This document shows positions 6,016-7,216 of a stretch of DNA of 7,216 nucleotides, in pieces. Location: contig JAWVZB010000134.1 in the NCBI GenBank assembly GCA_033722375.1, positions 1-7,216 of the forward strand. Direction: 5' to 3'. This DNA comes from JAWVZB01 sp033722375. GTDB lineage: Bacteria; Actinomycetota; Nitriliruptoria; Nitriliruptorales; Nitriliruptoraceae. A program made the translations under genes and the position numbers. The notes below the pieces were generated by a model. The model saw only the letters and a list, made by a program, of their open reading frames with translations, was not told the DNA's origin and searched no databases. Positions within the stretch are counted from its first letter, which is position 1, and every line of letters begins with the position of its first letter.

Positions 6016-7082
6016 GCCGGCGCCCCGACCGGCTCCCGCGTAGTGTCTGTGTCGTCGGCGCGGGCCGGGACGAGGTCGCGACGGACCCGCAGAACCGCCA
6101 GCCCGAACACGGCGACCGCCTGGACCAGCAGCGCGACGAGCGGGAGTGTGAGATCGCCCCAGCCGGCTGCGCGGAGCATCACGCCGCGCGCCAGCTCGAC
6201 GAACCACGTCAACGGCAAGACGTAGGCGATCCACTGGATCGCGACGGCCATCGCGTCGACCGGGAAGATCGCCCCGGACAGAAGCACCTGCGGGAGCGTG
6301 GCCATGAGCGAGAGCTGCATCGCCTGACCCTGGTTCTCGGACACGGTCGAGACGAGCAGCCCGAGCCCGAGCGTCACCCCGAGGAACAGGATCGATCCCA
6401 CCCCGAAGAGCAGCGCGGATCCGACGAAGGGCACGTCGAACACCGTCACCGAGATGCCGATGACGAGAACGAGATCGACGAGCGAGATGAGGAGGTAGGG
6501 GGCAACCTTGCCGGTCAGGACCTCGGCGGGGCGGAACGGCATCACGGCGAGCTGCTCGATGGTCCCGGCCTGTCGCTCGCGCACGACCCCGAGGCTCGTC
6601 GCGATCGTTCCGACGAACGCCAGGACCAGGCCGGCGAGCGCGGGCACGAGTATCGGTGGGGTCTCGAGGTCGGGGTTGAACAGGACCTCGTGCTCGATCT
6701 GGATCGGGGCCTGCCCCAGGCCGGTCACGACGCCACGAGCGGCGAACAGTTGCGAGCCGTCGATCAGCACCAGCGGCGGCTGCTGGTCGGTCAGCACGAC
6801 CGCGACCACGTCACCGGCGCGCAGCAACGCCTCGGCCTCGGCCCGGCCCGCCGCACGATCGGTCGCGACCACCTGCATCGCGTCGGGGAGGCGTCCGGCG
6901 GCCTGCTCGGCGGCGGGGCCGTAGACGGCGGTGTCGATCTCCGAGACGTCGAAGCTCGCGGCGTAGCCGAAGATGAGGAGCAGCAGCAGCGGCTGGAAGA
7001 TGAGCAGGGCCATCGTGCGCTTGTCCCGACCGAGCTGGCGGAACTCCTTCTTGGTCATCGCCTTGGTGGCCCGCAGCGCCAT
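6012..7082 (-). CDS. ABC-2 type transporter permease (YbhS/YhhJ-like)
   Basis: This 356-residue membrane subunit has the ABC-2 exporter topology. A cytoplasmic N-terminus (RATKAMTKKEFRQLGRDKRT) precedes a first membrane helix at about 24-42. A large extracytoplasmic domain (about 43-143) ends in VLFNPDLETPPILVPALAG. Further helices lie near 144-167, 195-216, 223-246, 255-275 and 312-333. The cytoplasmic RERQAGTIEQLAVMPFRPAEVLTGK segment (168-192) is the family's coupling region contacting the ATPases, and ELARGVMLRAAGW (296-308) is also typical. The start at 7082 is supported by a GAGGTG ribosome binding site at 7087-7092. It is the first gene after the promoter/operator block. YbhFSR-type systems have two different permeases; only one is visible here, so it may act as a homodimer. 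The C-terminal tail is hydrophilic and rich in Asp and Thr. Confidence 0.95.
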   Translation of the reverse strand: MALRATKAMTKKEFRQLGRDKRTMALLIFQPLLLLLIFGYAASFDVSEIDTAVYGPAAEQAAGRLPDAMQVVATDRAAGRAEAEALLRAGDVVAVVLTDQQPPLVLIDGSQLFAARGVVTGLGQAPIQIEHEVLFNPDLETPPILVPALAGLVLAFVGTIATSLGVVRERQAGTIEQLAVMPFRPAEVLTGKVAPYLLISLVDLVLVIGISVTVFDVPFVGSALLFGVGSILFLGVTLGLGLLVSTVSENQGQAMQLSLMATLPQVLLSGAIFPVDAMAVAIQWIAYVLPLTWFVELARGVMLRAAGWGDLTLPLVALLVQAVAVFGLAVLRVRRDLVPARADDTDTTREPVGAPA

Positions 7083-7086
7083 CTCG

Positions 7087-7092
7087 CACCTC
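7087..7092 (-). promoter_or_regulatory. Ribosome binding site of the permease gene
   Basis: The minus strand reads GAGGTG followed by four bases and the ATG at 7082. This is a strong Shine-Dalgarno match and decides the start in favour of Met1 rather than the internal Met9. Confidence 0.75.
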
Positions 7093-7100
7093 GCAGGAAT

Positions 7101-7114
7101 TCAACGTCCGTTGA
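7101..7114. promoter_or_regulatory. Operator palindrome 1, probable TetR site
   Basis: TCAACG and CGTTGA flank a 2-bp centre, giving a perfect 6-bp inverted repeat. It covers the predicted transcription start and abuts the -10 box, so a bound TetR dimer would block initiation. The repressor encoded at 3843-4442 in the same operon is the likely ligand; this is inferred from context. Confidence 0.65.
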
Positions 7115-7142
7115 TTTCATCAGATGTTGAGTTCCCTGTCAA
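7114..7142 (-). promoter_or_regulatory. Vegetative sigma-factor promoter of the exporter operon
   Basis: The minus strand has an exact TTGACA -35 hexamer (7142-7137), a 17-bp spacer and a TGAAAT -10 hexamer (7119-7114, four of six consensus bases). Transcription would start near 7107, leaving a leader of about 25 nt that contains the ribosome binding site. An AT-richer patch here stands out in otherwise GC-rich DNA. The overlap with palindromic repeats supports a repressed promoter. Confidence 0.65.
7117..7130. promoter_or_regulatory. Operator palindrome 2, probable second TetR site
   Basis: TCATCA and TGTTGA flank a 2-bp centre; five of the six base pairs are symmetric. It lies in the spacer and overlaps the -10 box. 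Its centre is 16 bp from that of palindrome 1, so all four half-sites fall on an 8-bp period. This looks like a site for two cooperating dimers. Confidence 0.55.
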
Positions 7143-7216
7143 GCCGACCACTCCCTGGCGATGGCGCCGATCGCGACACCCCATGCCGGATCTGCACCGC
7201 AGCCAGCCGTGGTCGC
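7139..7216 (-). CDS. Possible C-terminal end of an upstream gene (partial)
   Basis: One minus-strand frame is open from the window edge to a TGA at 7139-7141 and would encode 25 residues ending ADPAWGVAIGAIAREWSA. Third codon positions are about 72% G or C, consistent with but not proof of coding. The stop would lie inside the -35 box of the exporter promoter. The other two minus frames are also open here and end further downstream, so this is weak. A divergent plus-strand ATG at 7161 is open to the edge but has no ribosome binding site. Confidence 0.25.
   Translation of the reverse strand, partial: ATTAGCGADPAWGVAIGAIAREWSA

Overview
The window is GC-rich bacterial DNA (roughly 70% by eye, not computed). 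It is densely packed on the minus strand, with overlapping start and stop codons. The codon bias, the gene-to-gene ATGA/GTGA overlaps, the TetR and cyclase family types and the purK-purE order all suggest an actinobacterium (Actinomycetota). An Acidimicrobiia-like lineage is possible, but nothing in the sequence proves it. All confident genes lie on the minus strand, so transcription runs from high to low coordinates.

Layout in transcription order: (1) A promoter/operator block sits at about 7101-7142. It has an exact TTGACA -35 box, a 17-bp spacer and a weak -10, and is overlaid by four 6-bp half-sites of alternating orientation on an 8-bp period. (2) An ABC-2 type exporter cassette follows: a membrane permease (6012-7082) and two separate ATPase subunits (5299-6015, 4442-5302). 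The ATPases resemble the N- and C-terminal halves of the fused YbhF-type protein. (3) A TetR-family repressor (3843-4442) overlaps the second ATPase by one base and is the obvious candidate to bind the promoter palindromes. (4) Thirteen bp further on is a two-domain protein with an alpha/beta-hydrolase domain joined to a class III nucleotide cyclase domain (2477-3829). (5) Next are purK (1299-2450) and purE (793-1302), which perform the two-step carboxylation of AIR to CAIR in purine synthesis and share a 4-bp ATGA overlap. (6) After a 183-bp gap comes a separate SRPBCC-fold (START/Bet v 1-like) small protein (169-609). The last 168 bp contain an extremely C/G-rich tract with a perfect 8-bp GC hairpin and no confident gene.

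How the genes fit together: permease, ATPase 1, ATPase 2 and TetR form a tightly coupled, probably autoregulated export operon. It is comparable to the E. coli CecR/ybhFSR arrangement, but with one permease and unfused ATPases. The cyclase and purKE genes follow with gaps of only 13 and 26 bp and no evident terminator, so they may be co-transcribed. The most interesting features are the asymmetric ATPase pair (one canonical and one degenerate predicted ATP site), the tandem operator array over the promoter, and the hydrolase-cyclase fusion placed between an export operon and purine biosynthesis. Each component belongs to a recognisable family. I see no CRISPR, transposon, tRNA, rRNA or clear defence system.
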